Origin: Dermabacteraceae bacterium TAE3-ERU27
GTDB lineage: Bacteria; Actinomycetota; Actinomycetes; Actinomycetales; Dermabacteraceae
Reading direction: 5' to 3'
Assembly: GCA_019218415.1 (NCBI GenBank)
Contig: JAHUUL010000002.1
Location: 310,001-374,000 of the forward strand
Length of the DNA: 64,000 nt
Made by a program: the position numbers and the translations under genes. Under the pieces are notes generated by a model. That model saw nothing but the letters and a program-made list of their open reading frames with translations. It ran no database searches and was not told where the DNA came from. Shown here piece after piece: positions 17,448 to 26,738 of the stretch; position 1 is the first letter of the stretch; each line of letters starts with the position of its first letter.

Positions 17448-20095
17448 GGCCGTCCCGCCTTCCTGCCGCGCAGGGTCGATTCGGCCCAGCGCGCCAGGGC
17501 GGCCCGGTCAATCTTCGAGTTGTGGCGGATGTCGGTGGGAAGCTGGCGCGTCGTGTAGACGGCCGCCACCGGGTGCCCGGTCGCGCTGAACACGCTGCGG
17601 CGCACCGCAATAGCCAGATCGCTGGGGGCAGGGCGGGGAATGTCGCTGCGCCTGCGGTGCATGGTGCCGTCGGGCTCGACGAACACCACCAGCTGCTGGG
17701 TACCGAGCGGGCCGACCGCGCACACTCCGGCGCGCTTCACGCCGCGCGTCTGCTCGACGGCCTTCTCGATAACGACGGGCGTGGAGACACCCTCCGGGGT
17801 GGTCATCACGTGCGCCATGCGGCCTTCGATCCAGAGACGGCCCTCCGCGTCCAGGTGGCCGACGTCGCCGGTGGCGTGCCAGCCCTCGTATCGCGAAGCG
17901 TGGCGGGTGGTGTCCCACAGCATCAGGTAGCTGTCGCGCATGTGCGGGGCGCGCACCAGCACCTCGCCGGAAACTTCCGGCTCGGTGGTCGGTTCGTCGC
18001 CGGTACTCGCGTCCTCGGTAAGCGGCGCGATGGCTACTTCCACGCCGTCCAGGGGGGTGCCGACGCAAACGCCGTTGCCTTCCCCGGCGGTGATGATACC
18101 GTCCAGATCGATGGCGGTCACGGCAAGACATTCGGTCATGCCGTAGGGCGTGAGCGCGGTGGCGTTCGGCAGCACGTTCTTCAGTTCGCGCAGGCGATTC
18201 GCCGGAATCGGTGCCCCGGCGGAAAAGAAGCTGGGGACCTTCGCGAGAGCGGCCCGCTGCGTTTCGCTCAGCTCCCCCGCCGTGGCGAGGATGTTGATGA
18301 GCGCGGCGGGCGCGGTGAAGATCGCGGGCTCTCCCAGCGAAGCCACGGCGTCGGCGAGCGCCGACGCGGTGAGGGTCGCGGGGGCGGTCACGTCCATGTC
18401 GGGCACCACGCAGGGCGCGCCGATGGCGGGGCCGAGCAGCGCGAACGGCGCGAACCCGGCAACCAGCCCGCGTTCGGGGCGCATCCCGAGCACGGTGCCG
18501 ACGGCATGGAACATCGCGCCGAGCTGGCGGTGCGTGTAGACGGCTCCCTTGGCTGGGCCGGTCGAACCGGAGGTGAACAGGATGGCGGCGTCATCGTCCT
18601 GTTCGGGCCAGGGGCCGAGCACGGTTTCGTCAAGCGCCAGCAGGTTTCGGCCCTCCACTGCGAGCTGCGCCAGGGAGGTTTCCACGCCGAGCGCGATGCG
18701 GTCGAGGCTGGGCAGTTCCCGCACGCTGATGCGCTGCCCCGGCCAGTTCAGGCTGCGGGCGGCGGCGAGCGCCTTTTCGATGCCGATGATGTAGTCGGGA
18801 TGGCTGCCGATGACGGCGCGGGTAAGTCCCTTAACGCCCAGGCCCGCGTCGGCCACCACAGCCACCGCGCCGATGCGCAGGCAGGCATAGATGGTAGCGG
18901 TCAGGTCCGCGCCGGGCGGGACGAGCACGTTTACGCGGTCTCCGGGGCCGACGCCGTGGGCCAGCATGCCCGCGGCGAGTTCCTTCACGCGGGTGTCGAG
19001 CAGCCGCCAGCTGATGGTGCGGCCCGTGTGCATTTCGACGACTGCCGCGTCTTCCGCATGCTGCGGATCGGCGGCCAGTTCGCTGATGCGTTCGCCCAGG
19101 TGAATCGGTTCGCGCTGCGTGGCGTAGCTGGAGACGCTGCGTTCTTCGCGCGGCTGTTCGCCGTAGTTGTCCGCCAACCATTTGGCGACGGTTCCCGCGA
19201 CGTCCGCATCGTCCCACACCAGGTGGGAGGCGTTTTCGTAGCGGTGCACGTCGGCGTGCGGGATGCGCTGCAGCAGGTCTTTGAGGTAGCGGTCGGAGAA
19301 CACGACGTCCCGCGGGCCCCACACCATCAGGGTGGGTACGTCAAGCTCCTTGACGCCCTCCGCCAGGCGCTCCAGGGTGGGGCGGGAGGGGTGATCGTAG
19401 GTGGCAGGGATGTCGGCCACGAAGTCTTCGATGCCCCAGCGGCGCGGCCTGCCCTTGTAGGGGGCCAGGTATTCCTCTCGGACCTGCTGCGGCAGCGGCG
19501 GGTCGGAAAGCGACAGCGTGGTGCGCAGGAACGCGTTGGTGCGGGAGGTTGCGGCGGCAAGCATGCCGGGGGCGGTGGCGAGCTGCAGGGAGGCCGGGAG
19601 TTTTTCGTCCAGCCCCTGATAGATCGCGGTGTTGGTGAGAATGACGCCCGCCAGCTGGTCGCGGTTATCGAGCGCCCAGCCGAGCGAAACGATGCCGCCC
19701 CAGTCGTGACCGACGGTGATCACCTTGCCGCGCAGGTCCAGGGAGTCGGTCAGCAGCGACAGGTCGGTGATGCGGTCCTGCAGGCGGCGTACGGTGCCGG
19801 TGCGCTCGCTGTAGCCCATCTCCAACTGGTCTACCGCGATAACGCGCCAGGGGATGTCGGCCTGCAGGAGGCTGCGGAACAGGTAGGAGTAGGTGGGGTT
19901 GCCGTGCACGCACAGCAGGGTGCCCTTGGGCTCGCTGACGCCGCGCTCCGCGAGCAGCGGCGCGTTATCGAGCAGGTGCCAGCGGAGCTGTTCTCCGTGC
20001 ACGTCGCGCGCCCGCACGATCCGGTGCAGGCGGTGATCCACCCCGTACTGGCGCGGGATATCGACGATGTCCTCTACGTTGCGGCGGTTTACCAT
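17444..20095 (-). CDS. oleBC: OleBC fusion: beta-lactone decarboxylase + beta-lactone synthetase
   Basis: 883-residue fusion of two olefin-pathway enzymes. Residues 1-310 are the alpha/beta-hydrolase OleB: VHGNPTYSYLF, nucleophile Asp131 in VGHDWGG, and the late His in NASHLVWDD; OleB decarboxylates the beta-lactone to the cis-olefin. Residues about 335-883 are the AMP-forming OleC: ATP loop FTSGSTGPAKGAVYTH, YGMTECLAV and TGDVGHLDAEGRLWI; OleC closes the beta-hydroxy acid to a beta-lactone. Natural OleBC fusions are known in actinobacteria. The ATG overlaps oleA by 7 bp, with GGAG five bases upstream. No truncation is visible. Confidence 0.92.
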   Translation of the reverse strand: MVNRRNVEDIVDIPRQYGVDHRLHRIVRARDVHGEQLRWHLLDNAPLLAERGVSEPKGTLLCVHGNPTYSYLFRSLLQADIPWRVIAVDQLEMGYSERTGTVRRLQDRITDLSLLTDSLDLRGKVITVGHDWGGIVSLGWALDNRDQLAGVILTNTAIYQGLDEKLPASLQLATAPGMLAAATSRTNAFLRTTLSLSDPPLPQQVREEYLAPYKGRPRRWGIEDFVADIPATYDHPSRPTLERLAEGVKELDVPTLMVWGPRDVVFSDRYLKDLLQRIPHADVHRYENASHLVWDDADVAGTVAKWLADNYGEQPREERSVSSYATQREPIHLGERISELAADPQHAEDAAVVEMHTGRTISWRLLDTRVKELAAGMLAHGVGPGDRVNVLVPPGADLTATIYACLRIGAVAVVADAGLGVKGLTRAVIGSHPDYIIGIEKALAAARSLNWPGQRISVRELPSLDRIALGVETSLAQLAVEGRNLLALDETVLGPWPEQDDDAAILFTSGSTGPAKGAVYTHRQLGAMFHAVGTVLGMRPERGLVAGFAPFALLGPAIGAPCVVPDMDVTAPATLTASALADAVASLGEPAIFTAPAALINILATAGELSETQRAALAKVPSFFSAGAPIPANRLRELKNVLPNATALTPYGMTECLAVTAIDLDGIITAGEGNGVCVGTPLDGVEVAIAPLTEDASTGDEPTTEPEVSGEVLVRAPHMRDSYLMLWDTTRHASRYEGWHATGDVGHLDAEGRLWIEGRMAHVMTTPEGVSTPVVIEKAVEQTRGVKRAGVCAVGPLGTQQLVVFVEPDGTMHRRRSDIPRPAPSDLAIAVRRSVFSATGHPVAAVYTTRQLPTDIRHNSKIDRAALARWAESTLRGRKAGRP

Positions 20096-21114
20096 TCGAG
20101 CTCCAGCATCGCCGTGTTAATGCCGCTGCCCACGCCGAGCAGCACGATCTTGTCTCCCTTTGCGAAGGTGTCTTGCACCTTGGCGAGGGTCATCGGGAGG
20201 GAGGACGGGCCGACGTTACCCCAGTCGGGGAAGGTCACCGGGATCTTGTCGATTTCCACGCCGACGGCGTTGGAGAACGCGCGGGTGTAAACGTTCGAGA
20301 TCTGGTGGGTCACGAAGGTGTCGGCGCTGCGGAAGTCGAAGCCTTCCTCGTGCGCGTCGCGCCAGGCGTCAACCACGAGTTCCAGGCCGTGCTCGAGCAG
20401 GCCCTTGGTGTCGGTGCGCATGTCCCCCATGGAGCCGACGCAGAGCTGGTTGTGCTCGGTGCCCGCGCGGGCGATGCCGCCCTTGATGAGGTGGCCTTCC
20501 GGGTGTTTGTCTGCCGGGCCCACCACTGCGGCGGCGGCGCCGGAGCCGAGGGTGAGGGAGGCGAACTGCATCTGGAAGTCGTCGCGAGCAGCGTCTTTGC
20601 TGTTGAGGCGTTCGATGGTGCGCCGGTGCATTTCGGCGGTGTCTTCGCCGCCGACGATCAGGGCGTATTCGATGTGGCCGCCGTCGATCATGGTGGAGGC
20701 CAGCATGAGCCCGTTCACGAAGCCGAGGCAGGCGTTGGTGATGTCGAAGTCCATGGCGGAGGTCGGCAGGCCCAGCCCGGCGTGGACGGCAACCGCGATG
20801 GAGGGTTCGAGGTGCTTGCGCGTGACCGAGGTGTTGATGATCAGCCCGATCTTGTCGCGCGAAACGCCGCTGCGGGCGATGGCGCGTTCACCGGCGGAGA
20901 TTACGCCCTGGAGCCACCCCTCGTCGTTTTGCCACTGGCGGCGTTCGAAAACACCTGCGACGCGCTGCAGCGTGCCCTTGGGCAGACGCATGCGCTTGCG
21001 GGCGGGAGCCAGCAGTTCGTCCATGTCGTCGGACGTGACGACTACCGGGGCTTCTACCGCAACTACTGAGAGCAGCGAAGAGTTGCGGTAGTGGAATGTG
21101 GTGTTGCCGTTCAA
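20089..21114 (-). CDS. oleA: OleA thiolase: long-chain beta-keto acid synthase
   Basis: Thiolase-superfamily enzyme that condenses two fatty acyl-CoAs head to head, first step of long-chain cis-olefin formation. 341 residues. Catalytic Cys129 in DITNACLGF, His270 in VTHQIS and Asn300 in DWGNVGPSSLPMTLA form the triad. Glu103 in RKHLEPSIA corresponds to the glutamate that distinguishes OleA from FabH. First gene of the oleABCD set, divergent from thymidine kinase across a 217-bp intergenic region. With oleBC and oleD every enzyme step of the pathway is present. Confidence 0.93.
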   Translation of the reverse strand: MNGNTTFHYRNSSLLSVVAVEAPVVVTSDDMDELLAPARKRMRLPKGTLQRVAGVFERRQWQNDEGWLQGVISAGERAIARSGVSRDKIGLIINTSVTRKHLEPSIAVAVHAGLGLPTSAMDFDITNACLGFVNGLMLASTMIDGGHIEYALIVGGEDTAEMHRRTIERLNSKDAARDDFQMQFASLTLGSGAAAAVVGPADKHPEGHLIKGGIARAGTEHNQLCVGSMGDMRTDTKGLLEHGLELVVDAWRDAHEEGFDFRSADTFVTHQISNVYTRAFSNAVGVEIDKIPVTFPDWGNVGPSSLPMTLAKVQDTFAKGDKIVLLGVGSGINTAMLELEW

Positions 21115-21331
21115 TCGCTTACCTTTAGTCGAGGTTTGGTATCCGGTTCATTCTGCCACTTTCCGGCGGATACGTCCGGCCCTGTTGCGTCTGGCACATC
21201 ACCACATATACGCCACGTCACACCGCCGCCCGGTTACCGGCCGGTTAGCGTGGCGTGCGGCCCGCGCCTGCGGCAGCGGGTAGGCTATCGGCGCTAACGA
21301 TATGCGGGGAAGGCTGTTAAAAGAGGGCGTA

Positions 21332-21928
21332 ATGGCGAAGCTACATTTCAAGTACGGCGCGATGAATTCGGGCAAGTCCGACACGCTGATTAAGACGGCC
21401 TATAACTATGCGGAGCGCGGCCTGGCCACCGTGACGGTGAAGCCCGCGCTGGATACGAAGGGCGATGCTTACGTGGTGGCACGGGCTGGTGGCCGCCGCA
21501 AGGTAGACATTTTGGTGGAGGAAGATCAGGATCTGCGCGAACTGATCCACGCCTGGTGCGCCGACGCGGGTGCTGCGCGCCTGCACTGCGTGCTGGTGGA
21601 CGAATCCCAGTTCCTTACCCCCGCCCAGATCGACCAGCTTTTCCTGGTCGCAAAGCAGGACGGCGTTTCGGTTATTTGTTACGGCCTGCGAACCGATTTC
21701 ATGGCGCGCATGTTCCCCGGCAGCGCCCGCCTGTTCGAGCTGGCGGATAATTTTGAGAAGTTACCCACCATGTGCCGGTGCGGTTCCCAGGCCGAATTTA
21801 ACTGCCGCCTCTTGGATGGCCGCTACGTGTTTTCCGGCAGCCAGGTAGCGATTGACGACGGCGGTCACGTCACCTACGAGTCCCTGTGCGGACCCTGTTA
21901 CCTGCGGGAGCGCGCTACTCAGCGGTAA
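21332..21928 (+). CDS. tdk: Thymidine kinase
   Basis: Type II thymidine kinase of the pyrimidine salvage pathway; makes dTMP from thymidine and ATP. 198 residues from ATG 21332, chosen because AAGAGGG lies just upstream; an ATG at 21302 would add ten unconserved residues. Walker A GAMNSGKSDTL (8-18), Walker B-like LVDESQF, lasso region YGLRTDFMARMFPGS, and four zinc ligands in MCRCGSQAEFNC and CGPCY. Divergent from oleA, 51 bp before putA. Confidence 0.95.
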   Translation: MAKLHFKYGAMNSGKSDTLIKTAYNYAERGLATVTVKPALDTKGDAYVVARAGGRRKVDILVEEDQDLRELIHAWCADAGAARLHCVLVDESQFLTPAQIDQLFLVAKQDGVSVICYGLRTDFMARMFPGSARLFELADNFEKLPTMCRCGSQAEFNCRLLDGRYVFSGSQVAIDDGGHVTYESLCGPCYLRERATQR

Positions 21929-21979
21929 AAGTCGGCTATATGATTTGGGCAGGTTTCACCGTCGAAAGGATGCCCACAC

Positions 21980-24900
21980 GTGGTTAACGTTTCCGATCCC
22001 TCCCGCTTGCCCTCCCCCGCCGAGGTTTCTGACCTGGTAGCTAAGTGGGTGCGCGAGGCCGCCAAGATCCCCGCTCCCGCCCAGGCGCAAATGCTGGCCG
22101 ACCTGTTGAAGGACCCGCAGGGCCTGGATTTCACGGTGGCTTTCGTGGATCGCGTGGTACGCCCGGAGGATCGGGGCGCTGCGGGCGAGGAACTGGCGCG
22201 CATCGCCGCTAACCCGCCGGCCTTCCTGCCCGCCACTCTGCGCGGCGCTATCGGCGCTGGCGGGGCGCTGGCCCCGCTGGCTCCCGGCCCGGTGGTCGCC
22301 ACCGCGACGCGCGTCATGCGGGAGATGGTTTCCCACCTGGTGTTGGATGCGCGCGATAAGCAGCTCGGGGCGGCAATCTCCCGGCTGCGTGCCGACGGCA
22401 CCCGCCTGAACGTGAACCTGCTGGGCGAGGCCGTGCTCGGTGCGCGCGAGGCGAAGCGCCGCCTGGCGGGCGTGCGCAGGCTGCTGGCACGCGAAGATGT
22501 GGACTACGTTTCGATCAAGGTTTCCTCGATCGTCGATCACCTGGCCCTGTGGGGTGCCGACGAGACCATCGAGCACGTTGTTTCCACCCTGACCCCGCTC
22601 TACCTGGATGCGGCGCGCGCCGGTACCCGCAAGTTCATCAACATGGACATGGAGGAGTACCGGGATCTGAGCCTGACCCTGGATGTTTTCGAGCGCCTGC
22701 TGTCCCAGCCGGAGCTGCACAAGCTGGAGGCAGGCATCGTGCTGCAGGCCTACCTGCCGGATTCGCTGGCCGCGATGCGCCGCCTGCGCCGCTTCGCGAA
22801 GGCCCGCGTGGAGGCGGGCGGCGCGCCGATCAAGGTGCGTCTGGTGAAGGGCGCGAACCTGGCGATGGAGCGCGTGGACGCCTCCCTGCACGGTTGGCCG
22901 CTGGCCACGTTCTCCACCAAGGAAGAGTCGGACGCGCAGTACAAGCGGGTGCTGATGGATTCCCTGACGCCGGAGAACTGCCGTTACGTGAAGCTCGGCA
23001 TCGCCGGGCACAACCTGTTCGATGTGGCCTTCGCGCACCTGCTCGGTGAGGCGCGGGGCGTTAACGAGGGCGTCGAGTTCGAGATGCTCGCGGGCATGGC
23101 CCCCGGCCAGGCGCGCGTGGTGCGCGAGAGCGTCGGCAATCTGCTGCTGTACGTGCCTGTGGTGGAGCCGAAGGAGTTCGACGTCGCGGTTTCCTACCTG
23201 GTGCGCCGCCTGGAGGAGAACGCCTCCCCCGAAAACTTCATGTCGGCCGTGTTTGATCTGGAGCGCAGCGAGGAACTGTTTGCGCGCGAACGCGCCCGCT
23301 TCGCGGCGTCCCTGGACAGGGCGCTAAACGAGGACGCGGTGGAAACAAACCGGGTGCAAAACCGCCTGGATGCGGCCGTCCCGGCGGCTGACGGTGCCGC
23401 TTTCAGCAACGAGCCTGACACCGACATGTCCACTCCCGCCAACCAGGAGTGGGCGCGCCGCTTGACCGCGCGCCTGCGCGATCCCGAGGGTTCCGGCGTG
23501 CGCGGGCTGGGACGCGACGTGGCGGGCACCGTGCGCCCGGCTTCCGTGGCCGACGTGGATGCGCTGCTAAGCGAGACGCTCAGCGCCGGTAAAGAGTGGG
23601 CCGCCCTGGATGTGAGCGAGCGCGCCGCGGTGCTGCGCCGCGCGGCGGACGTGCTTGCCGAACGCCGCGCCGACCTGCTGGCCGTGGCCGCAGACGAGAC
23701 CGGCAAGGCCCTGGACCAGGGCGATCCGGAGGTGAGCGAGGCGATCGACTTCGCGCGTTTCTACGCCGAGAGCGCCGAAAAGCTGGCCGACCGCGACGAC
23801 ATCACGTTCGCGCCGCGCGGCCTGACGCTGGTCACTCCCCCGTGGAACTTCCCGCTGGCCATCCCGACGGGCGGCGTGCTGGCCGCACTGGTCACCGGCA
23901 GCGCGGTCGTGTTCAAGCCCGCGCCGCAGGCCATGCGCTGCGGCAGCGTGATCGCCGAGGCGCTGTGGGACGCGGGCGTGCCCCGCGAGGTGCTGCGCCT
24001 GGTGGACGTGCCCGAGAACGAGGTCGGCAAGGCCCTGGTTTCGGACGAGCGTATTGATCAGATAATCCTGACCGGTGCTTACGACACGGCGGCGCTGTTT
24101 AGTTCGTGGCGTCCGGGCGTGCGCATCATGGCGGAGACGAGCGGTAAGAACTCGATCATCGTCACGCCGCACGCCGATCTTGACCTGGCCGCGAAGGACG
24201 TCGCCTACAGCGCGTTCGGGCACGCCGGGCAGAAGTGTTCTGCCGCCTCCCTGGTGATCCTGGTCGGCTCCGTGGCGCGTTCGCGCCGCTTCCGTGCGCA
24301 GCTGGCCGACGCCGTGCAGTCGCTGCACGTCGGCTACCCGGAAGACGCGACCGTGCAGGTCGGCCCCGTTATCGAGGCTGCCTCCGGGAAGCTGCTGCGT
24401 GGCCTGACCGAGCTGGGAGAGGGCGAGCGCTGGCTGCAGCAGCCGCAGCCGCTGGACGAGAGCGGCCGCCTCTGGCTGCCGGGCGTACGCGAGGGCGTAA
24501 AGGAAGGCTCCGAGTTCCACCTGACGGAATACTTCGGGCCTATCCTCGGCATCATCGAGGCCGACACGCTGGAGGACGCGCTACGCATCCAGAACGGCAC
24601 CGATTACGGCCTGACCGCTGGCCTGCAGTCCCTCGACCCGCGCGAGATCGACTACTGGTGCCGCCACGTGGAGGCCGGCAACCTCTACATCAACCGTGGC
24701 ATCACCGGCGCGATCGTACAGCGTCAGCCGTTCGGTGGCTGGAAGCGTTCCGCCGTGGGCGCGACCGCGAAGGCGGGCGGCCCGAACTACCTGGTGCACC
24801 TGGCCGACGTTAAGGACGCGACCGACCTGCGGGAAAAGGATGCCCGCGCCTGGCTGCAGGCCGCCCGCGCAAGCGATCTGGCGCATGCCGCCGATTTCTT

Positions 24901-25447
24901 TGCGCCACGCGACGTGCAGGGGCTGCACGGCGAGATGAACGTGCTGCGTTACCTGCCCTGCCCGGTGACGGTGCGCGTGACCGGCGGCGCGGAGGCCGAC
25001 GAGGTGCGCCGCGTGGCGCACGCCGCCCGCACCGCGGGAGCGCCGGTCAGGTTCAGCTACGCCGAGGAGCGCCTGGCGGTGCCGGACGTGCCGGGCACGG
25101 TGGAGGACGCCGAGGCTTTCGCGGCCGCGCTGAATCGCGAGGCGGGCTCACTGCGGGTGCGTCTGGTGGGTGGGCCGGGCACGGTGGAGGACGCCGAGGC
25201 TTTCGCGGCCGCGCTGAATCGCGAGGCGGGCTCACTGCGGGTGCGTCTGGTGGGTGGGCCGGAGCTGCCGCTGGACGAGCTGGTGGCCAAGCGCCCCGAG
25301 ATCGCGCTGTTTGCGCAGCCCGTCACCGTGTCGGGCCGGATCGAGATGCTGCCGTTCCTGCGCGAACAGGCGGTTTCCTGCACCGTGCACCGCTACGGCA
25401 ACGCCCTGCCTCACATCGCGCAGATCGAAAAGACGCTGCTTGGCTAG
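21980..25447 (+). CDS. putA: Bifunctional proline dehydrogenase / P5C dehydrogenase (PutA)
   Basis: Converts proline to glutamate in two steps, feeding electrons to the respiratory chain. 1155 residues. Residues about 60-440 form the FAD-dependent proline dehydrogenase barrel (VKVSSIVDHL, INMDMEEYRDL, KVRLVKGANL, YVKLGIAGHNL). Residues about 505-950 form the aldehyde dehydrogenase: VTPPWNFPLAIPTGG, Glu719 in MAETSGKNS and catalytic Cys753 in GQKCSAAS. The C-terminus carries an exact 28-residue duplication (1038-1093). The start is GTG 21980 with GAAAGGA upstream; no ATG in this frame is near. No N-terminal DNA-binding domain, so it is not the regulator type. Single gene closed by a strong terminator. 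Confidence 0.95.
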   Translation: MVNVSDPSRLPSPAEVSDLVAKWVREAAKIPAPAQAQMLADLLKDPQGLDFTVAFVDRVVRPEDRGAAGEELARIAANPPAFLPATLRGAIGAGGALAPLAPGPVVATATRVMREMVSHLVLDARDKQLGAAISRLRADGTRLNVNLLGEAVLGAREAKRRLAGVRRLLAREDVDYVSIKVSSIVDHLALWGADETIEHVVSTLTPLYLDAARAGTRKFINMDMEEYRDLSLTLDVFERLLSQPELHKLEAGIVLQAYLPDSLAAMRRLRRFAKARVEAGGAPIKVRLVKGANLAMERVDASLHGWPLATFSTKEESDAQYKRVLMDSLTPENCRYVKLGIAGHNLFDVAFAHLLGEARGVNEGVEFEMLAGMAPGQARVVRESVGNLLLYVPVVEPKEFDVAVSYLVRRLEENASPENFMSAVFDLERSEELFARERARFAASLDRALNEDAVETNRVQNRLDAAVPAADGAAFSNEPDTDMSTPANQEWARRLTARLRDPEGSGVRGLGRDVAGTVRPASVADVDALLSETLSAGKEWAALDVSERAAVLRRAADVLAERRADLLAVAADETGKALDQGDPEVSEAIDFARFYAESAEKLADRDDITFAPRGLTLVTPPWNFPLAIPTGGVLAALVTGSAVVFKPAPQAMRCGSVIAEALWDAGVPREVLRLVDVPENEVGKALVSDERIDQIILTGAYDTAALFSSWRPGVRIMAETSGKNSIIVTPHADLDLAAKDVAYSAFGHAGQKCSAASLVILVGSVARSRRFRAQLADAVQSLHVGYPEDATVQVGPVIEAASGKLLRGLTELGEGERWLQQPQPLDESGRLWLPGVREGVKEGSEFHLTEYFGPILGIIEADTLEDALRIQNGTDYGLTAGLQSLDPREIDYWCRHVEAGNLYINRGITGAIVQRQPFGGWKRSAVGATAKAGGPNYLVHLADVKDATDLREKDARAWLQAARASDLAHAADFFAPRDVQGLHGEMNVLRYLPCPVTVRVTGGAEADEVRRVAHAARTAGAPVRFSYAEERLAVPDVPGTVEDAEAFAAALNREAGSLRVRLVGGPGTVEDAEAFAAALNREAGSLRVRLVGGPELPLDELVAKRPEIALFAQPVTVSGRIEMLPFLREQAVSCTVHRYGNALPHIAQIEKTLLG
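25091..25258 (+). repeat. Perfect in-frame 84-bp tandem duplication inside putA
   Basis: 25091-25174 and 25175-25258 are identical base for base, each coding 28 residues (PGTVEDAEAF...RLVGG; residues 1038-1065 and 1066-1093). Being a multiple of three it keeps the frame. Identity at every third position shows a recent slippage or unequal recombination event. It lies in the C-terminal domain beyond the two catalytic domains. Confidence 0.97.
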
Positions 25448-25516
25448 TCGATAGCCCGGTTAGTTGTTAGCTCGGCTGGTTGCTAGCAGGGCGATAGCGC
25501 GATAGGCGCAAACCAG

Positions 25517-25547
25517 GGCGGGCCGGGAAATTTCTTCCCGGCCCGCC
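25517..25547. terminator. Rho-independent terminator after putA
   Basis: GGCGGGCCGGGAA (25517-25529) and TTCCCGGCCCGCC (25535-25547) form a perfect 13-bp stem with a 5-base loop, followed by ACTGTTTTG. It separates the convergent putA and yeiH-type genes and may work in both directions. Confidence 0.92.
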
Positions 25548-25596
25548 ACTGTTTTGTCCAGTGGGCGCGTTTAAGGCGACTTCTTAGGAGGCGCGT

Positions 25597-26712
25597 TTAG
25601 ACCAGCACGGCCCCGGCCAGGCCGAGAGCCGTCACTAGCGCGGTGAGGATTGCCGCCAAGATGATCGGCCTGCCGCCCACCTGCCGCAGCAGGAAAAGTT
25701 TGACGCCGGTGCCGAGCGCGAACATGGCGGCTATCAGGCAGAGCTTTTGCACATATTCCACAGTGAGCAGCACGCCCGGCGGGATGGGGAGCAGGCTGCG
25801 CAACGCCACCGCCGCGATGAAGCCGAGCACGAAAAGCGGTACGAGCGGGGACCGTTTAGCCAGGTTTCCCGTGCCCTGCACAGGATCCGTCTGAGCGGCT
25901 GCCGTGCGCTGTTTGTTCAGGTTGTTAAGGGCCAGCCCGAGTGCGATTATGACGGGCGCGAGCAGCAGCACGCGGCCGAGCTTCACCACCGCCGCCACCT
26001 GCACGGTGTGCAGGTTTCCGGTGAGCAGCGCGGCGGCCACCACCTGCGCCACCTCGTGTATCGAGGCCCCCATCCAAATACCCGCAACGTGCGGGGTGAG
26101 CGCAAGCAGGCTGGCGAGCGCGGGGAGAAGCGGGATCATGAGGGTGCCGAACACGACCACCAGCGCGACCGCTGTGGCGGTTTCCGCTTCGAGCCGCTCC
26201 TCTGCCTCCTGCGCGCTTTCGCCGGGGCGGACGTCGGGCACCAGGATACCGCGCACGCCGGCGACGGCGGCGGCGCCGCAGATGGAGAAACCGCCGGCGA
26301 TCAGAGCGCTCTGGTTCGGGCTGATACCGAGCAGCCTGCCGAGCCACATGCCCGTCACCATGCCGACGGCGACCACGGCCACCACCAGCGCGATAACCCC
26401 GAGTCCGAGCGAGGCCAGCTCACCTATCGGCAGTTGCAGGCCGAGCAGCACGATGGCGAAGCGCAACAGCTGCTTACTGCTAAAGGTAAGGCCGGGCGCG
26501 AGGGGCGCGGGCAACAGGTGCAAGTTGGTGAGCACGGCACCCACCAGGATCGCGACCAGCGCGGCCGACAGCGGCGGGACGACGGCGTTCAGCGCTAACG
26601 TGGCCAGGGGCACCAGGAGCGAAAGCCCGGTACCGGGTAGGAGCGGCAGGAAACGACCAGCCGCGAAAGAACGGGCGGCGGGAGATGCTGAATCGGGTGT
26701 AGGCACGGGCAA
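25597..26712 (-). CDS. YeiH/YeeE-independent putative sulfate exporter (UPF0324, PF03601)
   Basis: Polytopic membrane transporter of the YeiH family, 371 residues with about ten hydrophobic spans. Family signatures are KQLLRFAIVLLGLQL, GGFSICGAAAVAG (the central re-entrant-like motif) and WMGASIHEVAQVVAAA. The family has been annotated as a sulfate exporter in taurine and sulfonate degraders, but the substrate is not proven for most members and no sulfur genes are adjacent here. Convergent with putA; the lipoprotein gene upstream is on the same strand 26 bp away. Confidence 0.85.
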   Translation of the reverse strand: MPVPTPDSASPAARSFAAGRFLPLLPGTGLSLLVPLATLALNAVVPPLSAALVAILVGAVLTNLHLLPAPLAPGLTFSSKQLLRFAIVLLGLQLPIGELASLGLGVIALVVAVVAVGMVTGMWLGRLLGISPNQSALIAGGFSICGAAAVAGVRGILVPDVRPGESAQEAEERLEAETATAVALVVVFGTLMIPLLPALASLLALTPHVAGIWMGASIHEVAQVVAAALLTGNLHTVQVAAVVKLGRVLLLAPVIIALGLALNNLNKQRTAAAQTDPVQGTGNLAKRSPLVPLFVLGFIAAVALRSLLPIPPGVLLTVEYVQKLCLIAAMFALGTGVKLFLLRQVGGRPIILAAILTALVTALGLAGAVLV

Positions 26713-26738
26713 GACTCTACTCGCCCCGCATCATCCGA

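Noticed and set aside
17360-20290. Very long rightward open frame (976 codons) opposite oleBC
   Set aside because: It lies antisense to a gene with full catalytic motifs, is His/Gly/Arg-rich as expected of a high-GC shadow frame and matches no family.
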